Source of the DNA: an uncultured Candidatus Saccharibacteria bacterium
GTDB lineage: Bacteria > Patescibacteriota > Saccharimonadia > Saccharimonadales > UBA4665
Direction of reading: 5' to 3'
Assembly: GCA_903840315.1 (NCBI GenBank)
Contig: CAIMFK010000012.1
Span: forward strand, 140,230 to 204,229
DNA: 64,000 nucleotides
Position numbers and translations under genes: made by a program. This document shows positions 43,953-51,119 of the stretch, piece by piece (the stretch's first letter is position 1; every line of letters begins with the position of its first letter). Below the pieces are notes generated by a model. It made no database searches, was not told where the DNA came from, and saw nothing but the letters and a program-made list of their open reading frames with translations.

Positions 43953-44860
43953 ATTCGGCCACCATCCCTATATAGATCTAAAAATATCTCATCAAGTTCA
44001 GGTTCAAGTATGTTTAAATCTCTAATCTTCTTGTTGGACAAATATTCTATTAGTTTATTAATATCTCCAGAATAGCCAAACGTCATAGAGTCTTGTGATT
44101 CGCTTATAAAATGAAGTCCCGGTAAGCTTTTATGCTGAAATTTAATTTTTTCAAGAACAGTTGCTTCAGCTGCAATTATGATTTTCTTCCTTGCTGAAGA
44201 TCTAAGCTCAGATACTGATTTTAACCCAACTATGCTTCCATCTTTAATGAAGCCGACTCGATCACAAAGTTCTTGAACTTCAGCCAATATATGAGAAGAC
44301 ATAAAGACAGTACCGCCTTTTCTTCTGAATTGCTGAATAAGCTTAACAAATGTTTGCTGAATTAAAGGATCAAAACCCTGAGTAGGCTCATCTAAGATGA
44401 GTAGTTTAGGATTGTGCATTAATGCAGAAATTAAACCTATCTTCTGTCTATTACCCGTAGATAATTTTCCAATTTTTCGACTTAAATTAACTTTTAAGAT
44501 GTTTGCTAGAACTTCTGCGTTGGCCATGTACTTACCGCCATATCTTGAATTCACATATTCTAGATAGCGTTTGCCGGTCAGGTCTTTATCTAGCACCATA
44601 TCGCTAGAAAGATAGCCAAACATTGAATGGCTTTTTTTGATCTTCTGGTTTGAGATGCCAAATATTTCTATAAAACCTTTATCTGCTCTAAAAATATCGA
44701 GTATCACTCTAATGGTGGTGGTTTTACCTGCACCGTTAGGACCTAAGAATCCAAAAATCTCACCCTGTCTAATGTCTAAATCTATGCCTTTAAGAACATT
44801 ATTTTTACCAAATGATTTATAAACATCGGTAATTTTTATTGCGCTTATGTCTTTTGGCAT
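43949..44860 (-). CDS. ABC transporter ATP-binding protein
   Basis: 303 residues. Walker A GPNGAGKTTT, Q-loop in SMFGYLSSD, signature LSTGNRQKIG, Walker B LLILDEPTQG and the H-loop MSSHILAE are all present. A C-terminal extension of about 80 residues (from about 215) matches the DrrA/NatA-like exporter subgroup. It powers the permease encoded downstream. Confidence 0.95.
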   Translation of the reverse strand: MPKDISAIKITDVYKSFGKNNVLKGIDLDIRQGEIFGFLGPNGAGKTTTIRVILDIFRADKGFIEIFGISNQKIKKSHSMFGYLSSDMVLDKDLTGKRYLEYVNSRYGGKYMANAEVLANILKVNLSRKIGKLSTGNRQKIGLISALMHNPKLLILDEPTQGFDPLIQQTFVKLIQQFRRKGGTVFMSSHILAEVQELCDRVGFIKDGSIVGLKSVSELRSSARKKIIIAAEATVLEKIKFQHKSLPGLHFISESQDSMTFGYSGDINKLIEYLSNKKIRDLNILEPELDEIFLDLYRDGGRI

Positions 44861-44864
44861 ATAA

Positions 44865-44892
44865 ATAGCCTAGCACATAAGTACTAGGCTAT
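44865..44892 (-). terminator. Hairpin between RRM gene and ABC operon
   Basis: Perfect 9-bp stem ATAGCCTAG/CTAGGCTAT with a 10-nt loop. Only a weak U-rich tail follows before the ABC start codon, so it could be a partial terminator or attenuator. Confidence 0.5.
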
Positions 44893-44920
44893 AAATGTTA
44901 TTAATAGTTTATAAAACTAA

Positions 44921-45253
44921 TTAATATCTTCGGTCACGGCCTGAGCTGTAACCACCGCCATTGCCGCCACCGTTACCGCCACGGTAAGAATCGCGTGGCT
45001 TGTCTTCACGAGGTCGAGCTTCACTTACGTTGATAGCCCTTCCTGAAAGTTCCTTGCCATTTAATTCTTTAATAGCTTTAGCTGCTTCGTCGTCGTTTGA
45101 CATTTCAACGAAACCAAAACCTTTAGACTGGCCACTTGCTCGGTCCATAATGACGTTTGCAGAAACTACAGAACCTGCAGCTTCGAAGAATTCCTTCAAC
45201 TCATCATCGTTTACTGAATAAGCTAGAGAGCCTATAAAGAGTTTATTTGCCAT
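44921..45253 (-). CDS. RRM RNA-binding protein with glycine-rich tail
   Basis: 110 residues from ATG 45253, which has a strong GAAGGAG site 8 nt upstream. One RNA-recognition motif: RNP2 LFIGSLAY and RNP1 KGFGFVEM with the usual aromatic residues. The tail is GGNGGGNGGGYSSGRDRRY-like, as in cyanobacterial and plant cold-inducible RNA-binding proteins. Probably an RNA chaperone. The long structured leader suggests temperature- or self-controlled expression. Confidence 0.95.
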   Translation of the reverse strand: MANKLFIGSLAYSVNDDELKEFFEAAGSVVSANVIMDRASGQSKGFGFVEMSNDDEAAKAIKELNGKELSGRAINVSEARPREDKPRDSYRGGNGGGNGGGYSSGRDRRY

Positions 45254-45387
45254 TAATTTCTCCTTCTTATAGCGCGAGAGGGAAACTGGCAAACAGTTAG
45301 CTGCTTCTCGATACACTTGCTTTTATTAATTCTAGAACCTAACTTTTTATTGTTTAAGCAGCTTTATCTAGTAAGCAAACTATAACA
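45254..45387 (-). promoter_or_regulatory. Promoter and structured leader of the RRM gene
   Basis: An extended -10 TGT-TATAGT (45379-45387) gives a leader of about 118 nt, unusually long for this genome. AGCTGCTT near its 5' end (45363-45356) is perfectly complementary to AAGCAGCT (45306-45299); a second pair TTGCTT/AAGCAA could compete. Such leaders occur in cold-shock mRNAs. Confidence 0.5.
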
Positions 45388-45419
45388 TAAAAAGATTAAA
45401 ATACGAAATTAATTGGAGC

Positions 45420-46145
45420 CTAGGCGAATCTAGTAACAATGAATATGAATATCGTGCCCAACACTGTTAGTCCGATGATTGTTTTAGTGCTTCCATCTTC
45501 ATGGGCTTGTGGCAAAATATCACTAGCACTTATATATAGTAGGAATCCACAAAAGAATCCAAGATATATGACTAAATTAGTTGTGGATAGATGAAAAAGT
45601 CGAGTTGAAAGCACACCAATTACAGGTGCTATAGCGTCAAGTAGTAAAAATTTGAAAGCTTTTTTGTCTTTGTTCTTATTAACGAGCATCAAATTTACAG
45701 TGTTAAGACCATCGGCAAAATCGTGACCAATAACCGCAATTGCAACAGCTATTCCTACCGTTGTATTAACCTGAAATCCTAAACCTATGCCAACACCATC
45801 GAGGAATGAGTGTCCAGATAAAGCTAGGGCAGATAATACTCCGACTTGAGGATGGTGATGAGATCCATACTGCTTTTCTTCTCCGTGGTGCATAAGAAGA
45901 AACTTTTCAGTTATATGAAAGACCAGGAAGCCAACAACTAAAGCCACCATAGGCACAGTAGAGCTGATATTATTTTCATTAATTAATCTAAATATTTCTG
46001 GAAGCAAATCGAAAGCTACAACACCGATAATTACACCAGCCGTGAATCCCATTATTTTCTTAATCCACTTCTTATTACGCAAAGCGAAAATTCCACCAGC
46101 TAAAGTAGATAAGAATGTAGCAACGGATAAAATAATTGGGGTCAT
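45420..46145 (-). CDS. ZIP family metal transporter
   Basis: 241 residues, about eight membrane helices. The metal-site helices are clear: SGHSFLDGVGIGLGF (helix 4) and IGHDFADGLNTVN (helix 5). A histidine-rich loop (HHGEEKQYGSHHH) lies between helices 3 and 4. It takes up zinc or another divalent metal. Monocistronic, with a TACAAT box 10 nt before the ATG. Confidence 0.95.
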   Translation of the reverse strand: MTPIILSVATFLSTLAGGIFALRNKKWIKKIMGFTAGVIIGVVAFDLLPEIFRLINENNISSTVPMVALVVGFLVFHITEKFLLMHHGEEKQYGSHHHPQVGVLSALALSGHSFLDGVGIGLGFQVNTTVGIAVAIAVIGHDFADGLNTVNLMLVNKNKDKKAFKFLLLDAIAPVIGVLSTRLFHLSTTNLVIYLGFFCGFLLYISASDILPQAHEDGSTKTIIGLTVLGTIFIFIVTRFA

Positions 46146-46184
46146 ATTAATATCTATTGTATGTTAAATAATCATAAATCAAAA

Positions 46185-46206
46185 TACCGGCATTAATATG
46201 CCGGTA
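46185..46206 (-). terminator. Terminator after prepilin-like gene
   Basis: Perfect 9-bp stem TACCGGCAT/ATGCCGGTA with a 4-nt loop, followed by a short U-rich run on the minus strand. Confidence 0.7.
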
Positions 46207-46227
46207 AATGATTCGCTAAATTTAATT

Positions 46228-47574
46228 TTAGTTTTGTCCCCAAAGCTGAGTCTGAGCGTGGTCGGTTAAATATACAAATGGATTTGATGATCCTTTCTGA
46301 TCGCTTCCTAGATTCACAAAATTTCCATTATTGAATGTTTTGTAAGAAAAAGGATTTAGCGAATTACTTGTTTTGCCTGGTAAGCCCAATTCATAAACTA
46401 TACTGCCATATATTGGGAAGGAATTCATTTTTGGGAAATACTCATTATTGACTAGGGCATATAGTGAACCCTTCATCGGATTGTATGAAAGAGAACTTAC
46501 ATCTGATAAAACCATATAAGGAGTTGCTGGCTGGGAAGGCCAGATGCTTGATCGGTACATCCCTTTTTGAGTCAAGACTGAGCCATTATTCTGGATCCTG
46601 TAAATTGCGCCTTGCTCTCCTCCTACATAAACATCTGAGCCAACAGCAACAAGACTTTCTATGGGCAAGTTACCCGTAACTTTTATATTTGCTAAGGTTA
46701 TTTTAGATGACGCGATGAAGCTTATCTTGGTTTCATCAGCTATATTGAAAGCCAATACCTTCCCGACAGGTGCAGTTTGGCTGAATGGGGTTATATGATT
46801 TACGCCTTCGTAAAGAAATTTACCAGATGCACTTAAGCAATTGCTCGAGCAATTGCTATCGTTTTGACTTGTAGGAAAGTTAGCTGGATCTACAGTTGTT
46901 CTGGCAAGAGTTTGGTAAACATAGCTCTTGTTATTTGGTATCAGCTTAAATGACATTAAACTATTTGATAGATTCAATGTATTATCTTTTGATTCAGTGT
47001 AATATGATGCATAAATATAGTTACCTTGGCCTGTTATTCCTGTAATAGTTGATCCACTTGGCAAATCTGCAAGTGTTGCAATTTCTTGTGGTAACGCACC
47101 ATTTGGATATAGCTGATAAGCAGTTATTAGGCTTGTTTTATAGGGACTCCAGCCGTCAGGAGTTGATACGTATAAAATATTTTTTACCGAATCAAAATAA
47201 TATGGACTATAGGATGTAACACCTTGACTTCCCGAACCTACCCAATTTCCCTCATTAAAGCCCTTGATTCCATTGACTAATGTTGGAGTTGAACCAGAAA
47301 TGTTATAAATACTAAGTCCTGGTTTTGCATCCATCTTTCCATTACCGCCAGTTTCAGCATAAATGAAATCACCGTACCTGGCCAAAATGTTAGTTACGCC
47401 CGGAAGTGTTTTTGACAGAAATAGAGTATTTGATCCGGCATGAGCTACCTGCTTAGTACTATTATTCTTATCAACTACAAAGAAGCCTATGCCGACTATT
47501 GCCACAACAACGATTACTAGCATAAATGCTTCAATGTGTGAGAATCCTCGACTATTTAGTTTTCTAATTTTCAT
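46228..47574 (-). CDS. Prepilin-like protein with beta-propeller-type ectodomain
   Basis: 448 residues. The N-terminus has G|FSHIEA followed by a 20-residue hydrophobic helix, the prepilin signal with Glu at +5. Right after the helix is VAHA|GS, which looks like a signal-peptidase I site. The rest has repeated four-stranded units with phrases such as GDFIYAET, GNYIYASY and SDVYVGGEQGAIYRI, resembling a beta-propeller. It shares the N-terminal layout with the 61891-63270 protein. A TAGAAT box ends 7 nt before the ATG. Probably displayed on the surface; function unknown. Confidence 0.8.
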   Translation of the reverse strand: MKIRKLNSRGFSHIEAFMLVIVVVAIVGIGFFVVDKNNSTKQVAHAGSNTLFLSKTLPGVTNILARYGDFIYAETGGNGKMDAKPGLSIYNISGSTPTLVNGIKGFNEGNWVGSGSQGVTSYSPYYFDSVKNILYVSTPDGWSPYKTSLITAYQLYPNGALPQEIATLADLPSGSTITGITGQGNYIYASYYTESKDNTLNLSNSLMSFKLIPNNKSYVYQTLARTTVDPANFPTSQNDSNCSSNCLSASGKFLYEGVNHITPFSQTAPVGKVLAFNIADETKISFIASSKITLANIKVTGNLPIESLVAVGSDVYVGGEQGAIYRIQNNGSVLTQKGMYRSSIWPSQPATPYMVLSDVSSLSYNPMKGSLYALVNNEYFPKMNSFPIYGSIVYELGLPGKTSNSLNPFSYKTFNNGNFVNLGSDQKGSSNPFVYLTDHAQTQLWGQN

Positions 47575-47652
47575 CTTTATTATTCTATCTTATTTTTTAA
47601 CCTTAAGTAGATTGTAGTACGAATCCAATTAAATGCAACTACTTTTAAAAAC

Positions 47653-47680
47653 AAAAAAGACCTTCAAATTATTGAAAGTC
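47653..47680 (-). terminator. Terminator of tmRNA
   Basis: 9-bp stem GACTTTCAA/TTGAAGGTC (one G-U) with a 4-nt loop, followed by six U's. Confidence 0.9.
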
Positions 47681-47685
47681 TCTTA

Positions 47686-48091
47686 TGGTGGAGCTGGTGA
47701 GCACTGCCCTCACGTCCGAAGGTTTATTGATTGCCGATCTTCTACAGGCATAGATAGTTTGAAGGTTTGTCTTGGAATATGAACGAGAAACTATCAAAAT
47801 TCAAATCCCAATATATCTATGAAGTCTTATTATGTATTCTAGATCAAAAATACATAGGCATCCAGATGATATGACATCACAAGAAATTATCTGGCGTCAT
47901 TAGTTGCGACGGCTATAGCTATTAGGCTACAGCTGGTGCGAAAGCACTTACAGCAAAAGGATTAAATCCTCTTACAGCAGTTGCTACGCGGTTCAAAACT
48001 TTTGCAGTTATTGAATTTTGCCGTATAACGCTCAGCAAGCGACCTGCCAATCAAGCCAATAAAGTCCTACGTCAAGCTTAAATTCAGCCCC
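47686..48091 (-). ncRNA. ssrA: tmRNA (transfer-messenger RNA)
   Basis: 406 nt. The acceptor halves GGGGCTG (48091-48085) and CAGCTCC pair with G3-U70 and an encoded CCA at the 3' end, the alanine mark. It rescues stalled ribosomes and tags their products for degradation. The resume codon is best placed at GCA 48005-48003 (after TAACT), giving a 27-residue tag that begins AKVLNRV and ends FAPAVA, with tandem stops TAA TAG (from 47924). The T-arm stem GTGAG/CTCAC is intact, but its loop is GGCAGTG instead of TTCRANN. The region 47686-48091 has no protein gene. Confidence 0.95.
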
Positions 48092-48101
48092 GTAATCATA
48101 G

Positions 48102-48110
48102 ATTATAACA
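48102..48110 (-). promoter_or_regulatory. Extended -10 promoter of tmRNA
   Basis: TGT-TATAAT, 10 nt before the mature 5' end; no good -35 is visible in the overlapping end of marR. Confidence 0.6.
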
Positions 48111-48127
48111 TATTTTATATAAATTGC

Positions 48128-48556
48128 CTATGCTTTTAGGGATATAATGTCAATTATTTTATTGAGACGATCAAGGTCCTTTACGGACAAATCTTCTATT
48201 ATATTTTTGTAAAGCTTTTCAAGTGATTCAGTAGCAGCATCCTTAATCCTAATGCCTTTTGGAGTCAACGTTGTGATATGTTCTCTTTTATTACTTGGAT
48301 TGATAGAAGTAATCATTAATCGATCTGCTCTCATTATTTTTACTTGGCGACTAATACTGGCTTCTGTTTGGCCAAGGGCTCTGGCTATTTGGTTTTGTTT
48401 AGCTTTAGGATTTCTTTCTAGTTCGTGAATTATTCTAAACTGAGAAAAACCTATTCCGAGTTTTTCTAATAATATTTGATCAGCATGCCGTTCGATTCGA
48501 AAGGCGAGTCTTTGGATTTTTGTGATTACATCAAGCTCTTTAGATGATTCAATCAT
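48128..48556 (-). CDS. MarR family transcriptional regulator
   Basis: 142 residues with the winged helix typical of MarR: recognition helix region LGQTEASISRQVKIMRADRL and the wing with SNKREHITTLTPKG. N- and C-terminal helices form the dimer interface. Such proteins repress until a ligand binds. A TATATT box ends 6 nt before the ATG. The targets are unknown; the nearby rsmA gene is 31 bp upstream on the same strand. Confidence 0.92.
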   Translation of the reverse strand: MIESSKELDVITKIQRLAFRIERHADQILLEKLGIGFSQFRIIHELERNPKAKQNQIARALGQTEASISRQVKIMRADRLMITSINPSNKREHITTLTPKGIRIKDAATESLEKLYKNIIEDLSVKDLDRLNKIIDIISLKA

Positions 48557-48587
48557 GAACCGAATATATATTTAATAACTTAACATG

Positions 48588-49373
48588 TCAAGTATTGGTT
48601 ATATTTGTTTTAAGCGCTAAAGTAATATCTCTCCATTGACTTAGACTTAAGGCTTGCGCTCGAGTACCTGGATCAATATTTACACTAGATAAAATTGATT
48701 CAATCTCTTCTTTATTAATGCCTAATCCAGCACTGAGAGAATTTGAAAGTTTTTTCCTTTTCTGGCCAAAACCAGCTTTAACTGTCTTAAAGTATTGCTC
48801 CGCATCGACATCCGAAAATAATGGTTTTTCTCTTCTCTTAAGTATTACAACCTGAGAATCAACTTTTGGAGGCGGATCGAACAATAGTGCTGGAACTACA
48901 AGTCCAAGAGATACATGGCTGTAATATTGAACGCTTACACTCAAAATACTCATGGATCCAGGCTTAGCAGCAACTCGCTCAGCGACTTCTTTTTGAACTA
49001 GAATTGCAGCTTCAGAAAATGGATTTGCAGCTTCGGATAATTTACGAAATAGTTTACTTGTTAAGTAATAGGGAATATTGGCTACTACTTTATAGCTCTT
49101 GGGTAAGCTTTCCAGATCGAATTTCAATATATCCTGATCGACAATTGTTAGATTTGGAGCTTTAATATTTTTTTTGAGATATTCTATCAGCTCCCTATCC
49201 ACCTCAACTGTTGTCACGTGCTTTGCAACTTCGACCAACAATCTAGTCAGCGGACCGAGACCAGGACCAACCTCAAGGACGTAATCATCTTTAACTAAAT
49301 GAACCGCCTCGAGCATAGATTCGAGACTGTACTTATCATTTAACCAATGCTGACCTAGAGATTTATTCTGCAT
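48588..49373 (-). CDS. rsmA: 16S rRNA dimethyltransferase RsmA (KsgA)
   Basis: 261 residues. QNKSLGQHWLND at the N-terminus, the SAM loop LEVGPGLGPLT, and the catalytic NIPYYL motif identify RsmA, which dimethylates two adjacent adenines at the 16S rRNA 3' end late in 30S assembly. The C-terminal helical domain (FGQKRKKLSNSL) is present. It follows the YabE-like gene by 1 bp, as yabE precedes ksgA in Bacillus. Confidence 0.97.
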   Translation of the reverse strand: MQNKSLGQHWLNDKYSLESMLEAVHLVKDDYVLEVGPGLGPLTRLLVEVAKHVTTVEVDRELIEYLKKNIKAPNLTIVDQDILKFDLESLPKSYKVVANIPYYLTSKLFRKLSEAANPFSEAAILVQKEVAERVAAKPGSMSILSVSVQYYSHVSLGLVVPALLFDPPPKVDSQVVILKRREKPLFSDVDAEQYFKTVKAGFGQKRKKLSNSLSAGLGINKEEIESILSSVNIDPGTRAQALSLSQWRDITLALKTNITNT

Positions 49374-49374
49374 T

Positions 49375-50628
49375 TTACCAATTACTATTATTTAACCAAT
49401 TAACATATGCATTGTACCATCCGCCATATCTACTATTAGCATATCCGCTGCACCATCTTAGCTGTGTTATAGGATTTGTAGCCCAATCCGCGCCGGCACT
49501 CTGCATCTTATAGCCAGGAGTTGATTGACATAAACCATATCCATTAGGAGTTCCTGAATTATCTGGAACTGCTGGACAATAATGTTCACCCTGAGCCTTA
49601 GTAGGACACCAGCCGGATTCATGAGAAATTATGTAGTCTGCATATTGATAGTCAGATGGAGATATGCCCGCCAATGCCATATCACCTTTAATTCCAGAAA
49701 GGCTTGTTCCCTGTACTACTATTTGAGTTACAGGGTTAACTGTTGTAATTCTTTGAAGCTCGGTGCGACTCGCTTCTTTTCCGTTAACAAGATTGATTTG
49801 ATAAGTCACTGTTTGAGTTCCAGAACTACCCTGCTGTCTAATCGATGAAGTTCCATATGCAAGAGTATCATCCTGAATTATTTGAGTCGGCATTGGAATT
49901 TGTTCTGTTGTATTTAAAATGCTAGTTCCCTTATGAACCAAAAAAACTGATAGGTTAGGTGTCACAGGAGTACTGCCAAAAGGAGTAAGTGTATCTCCTT
50001 TAGCAATCTTAATGTTAGCTTGTTTTTCGAGTTCAGCTACAGTCTTTGCATGAGTCCTAATCTGGGTTTGAGTTCCATATATGTTTATATTTACAGGAGT
50101 GGCTCTGTCGACAACTATTCGATCAGCAATAGCTGTGTCGGTCAAAAAATTTGTGGTCGGAAGTACAGATAAATTATCTTCTGGGTAAATCTGAATGCCC
50201 AATTGATCAGCTATAGCTCTTGAAGTTTTTGCAGCGCTGTATGAAAAGGTTTTGTTTTGACCATCGACAATTTCAATTGGTCTGGCTCTATATACGTTAA
50301 TCCTAAAATCATCTTGGTTAATCTGTGTTGTAACGCTAGGTTCTACAACATCACCTTTATTGAGTGGAATGCCTAGGTTACTTAAGATTCCCCCAACTGT
50401 AGAAATTTTAGTTGGCACAGTAATTGTTTGGCCATCATGATTAATAATTACTATTTTTGAATTCACAGGAGCAGTAATCGACTTACTAGAATATATCCAG
50501 AAACCGATAAATCCAATAACACACAATACAAACAATATTATTGGATACAGAAAAGGATGATTTATTAATCCAAATTCTTGCGAATCTGAATTATTTAAAT
50601 TTTTATCATTAGGAATATTTTTAGTCAT
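49375..50628 (-). CDS. YabE/RpfB-like muralytic surface protein
   Basis: 417 residues: a cytosolic N-terminus and membrane helix (about 26-48), DUF348 ubiquitin-like repeats (about 55-230, e.g. ITVPTKISTVGGILSNLGI), a G5 domain (about 240-315) and a C-terminal lysozyme-like domain with catalytic Glu in ISHESGW and Cys pairs (SGWCPT/HYCPA, GLCQ/RWCSG). It fits resuscitation-promoting factors and the Bacillus YabE group, which cleave peptidoglycan. In an epibiont it may act on its own or host wall (inference). Gene order next to rsmA is ancestral. Confidence 0.9.
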   Translation of the reverse strand: MTKNIPNDKNLNNSDSQEFGLINHPFLYPIILFVLCVIGFIGFWIYSSKSITAPVNSKIVIINHDGQTITVPTKISTVGGILSNLGIPLNKGDVVEPSVTTQINQDDFRINVYRARPIEIVDGQNKTFSYSAAKTSRAIADQLGIQIYPEDNLSVLPTTNFLTDTAIADRIVVDRATPVNINIYGTQTQIRTHAKTVAELEKQANIKIAKGDTLTPFGSTPVTPNLSVFLVHKGTSILNTTEQIPMPTQIIQDDTLAYGTSSIRQQGSSGTQTVTYQINLVNGKEASRTELQRITTVNPVTQIVVQGTSLSGIKGDMALAGISPSDYQYADYIISHESGWCPTKAQGEHYCPAVPDNSGTPNGYGLCQSTPGYKMQSAGADWATNPITQLRWCSGYANSRYGGWYNAYVNWLNNSNW

Positions 50629-50670
50629 TAAAAGTAGAATTTAGGTTCTTTATCTCTTAATTTTATCATG

Positions 50671-51114
50671 TTAGAGACCGATAAGTTTGATTGCCACAAT
50701 AACTTCTTTTGAAAGATTTTCTATTTGACCTATTTTTATAAACTTGAATTCTTTAATTTCAGAACCCGTTTTTAGGCTTTCCATATCAATACCACTAACT
50801 CTAAAAAAATCGCATCTATAATTTATCTTATTGTCTACAATTTGCTCACTGCCAACAAATTTGACTTTTTTAGGATCTAGATTTAAATTCACTTCTTCCT
50901 TAACTTCACGAATGGTGGCGTCTAGGGATGATTCATTTGGCTTGATGCCTCCACCAGGCAATTGCCATTTACCATCATTAATCCAGCCCCTAACAACCAA
51001 TAATTCTTTATTCTTATTAAAGATTATGGCTCGGGTTCGCTGGGTATTATTGACTACAAGATAAAGTACTGGCCATGATGTCCAGAACAATATTTTATTT
51101 AATAAGTTAGCCAT
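50671..51114 (-). CDS. NUDIX hydrolase
   Basis: 147 residues. The Nudix box is complete: GGIKPNE...REVKEEVNL (about 56-77). An N-terminal hydrophobic stretch (about 8-22) precedes RTRAIIFNKNKELLVVRG. It hydrolyses nucleoside diphosphates linked to another group; the substrate is unknown. It lies 5 bp after the uvrD-type helicase gene, so nucleotide-pool cleaning is possible. Confidence 0.92.
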   Translation of the reverse strand: MANLLNKILFWTSWPVLYLVVNNTQRTRAIIFNKNKELLVVRGWINDGKWQLPGGGIKPNESSLDATIREVKEEVNLNLDPKKVKFVGSEQIVDNKINYRCDFFRVSGIDMESLKTGSEIKEFKFIKIGQIENLSKEVIVAIKLIGL

Positions 51115-51119
51115 AATAT

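Noticed and set aside
45254..45316. Longer N-terminus for the RRM protein
   Set aside because: The extra 21 codons include the ribosome-binding site of ATG 45253 and do not match the family.
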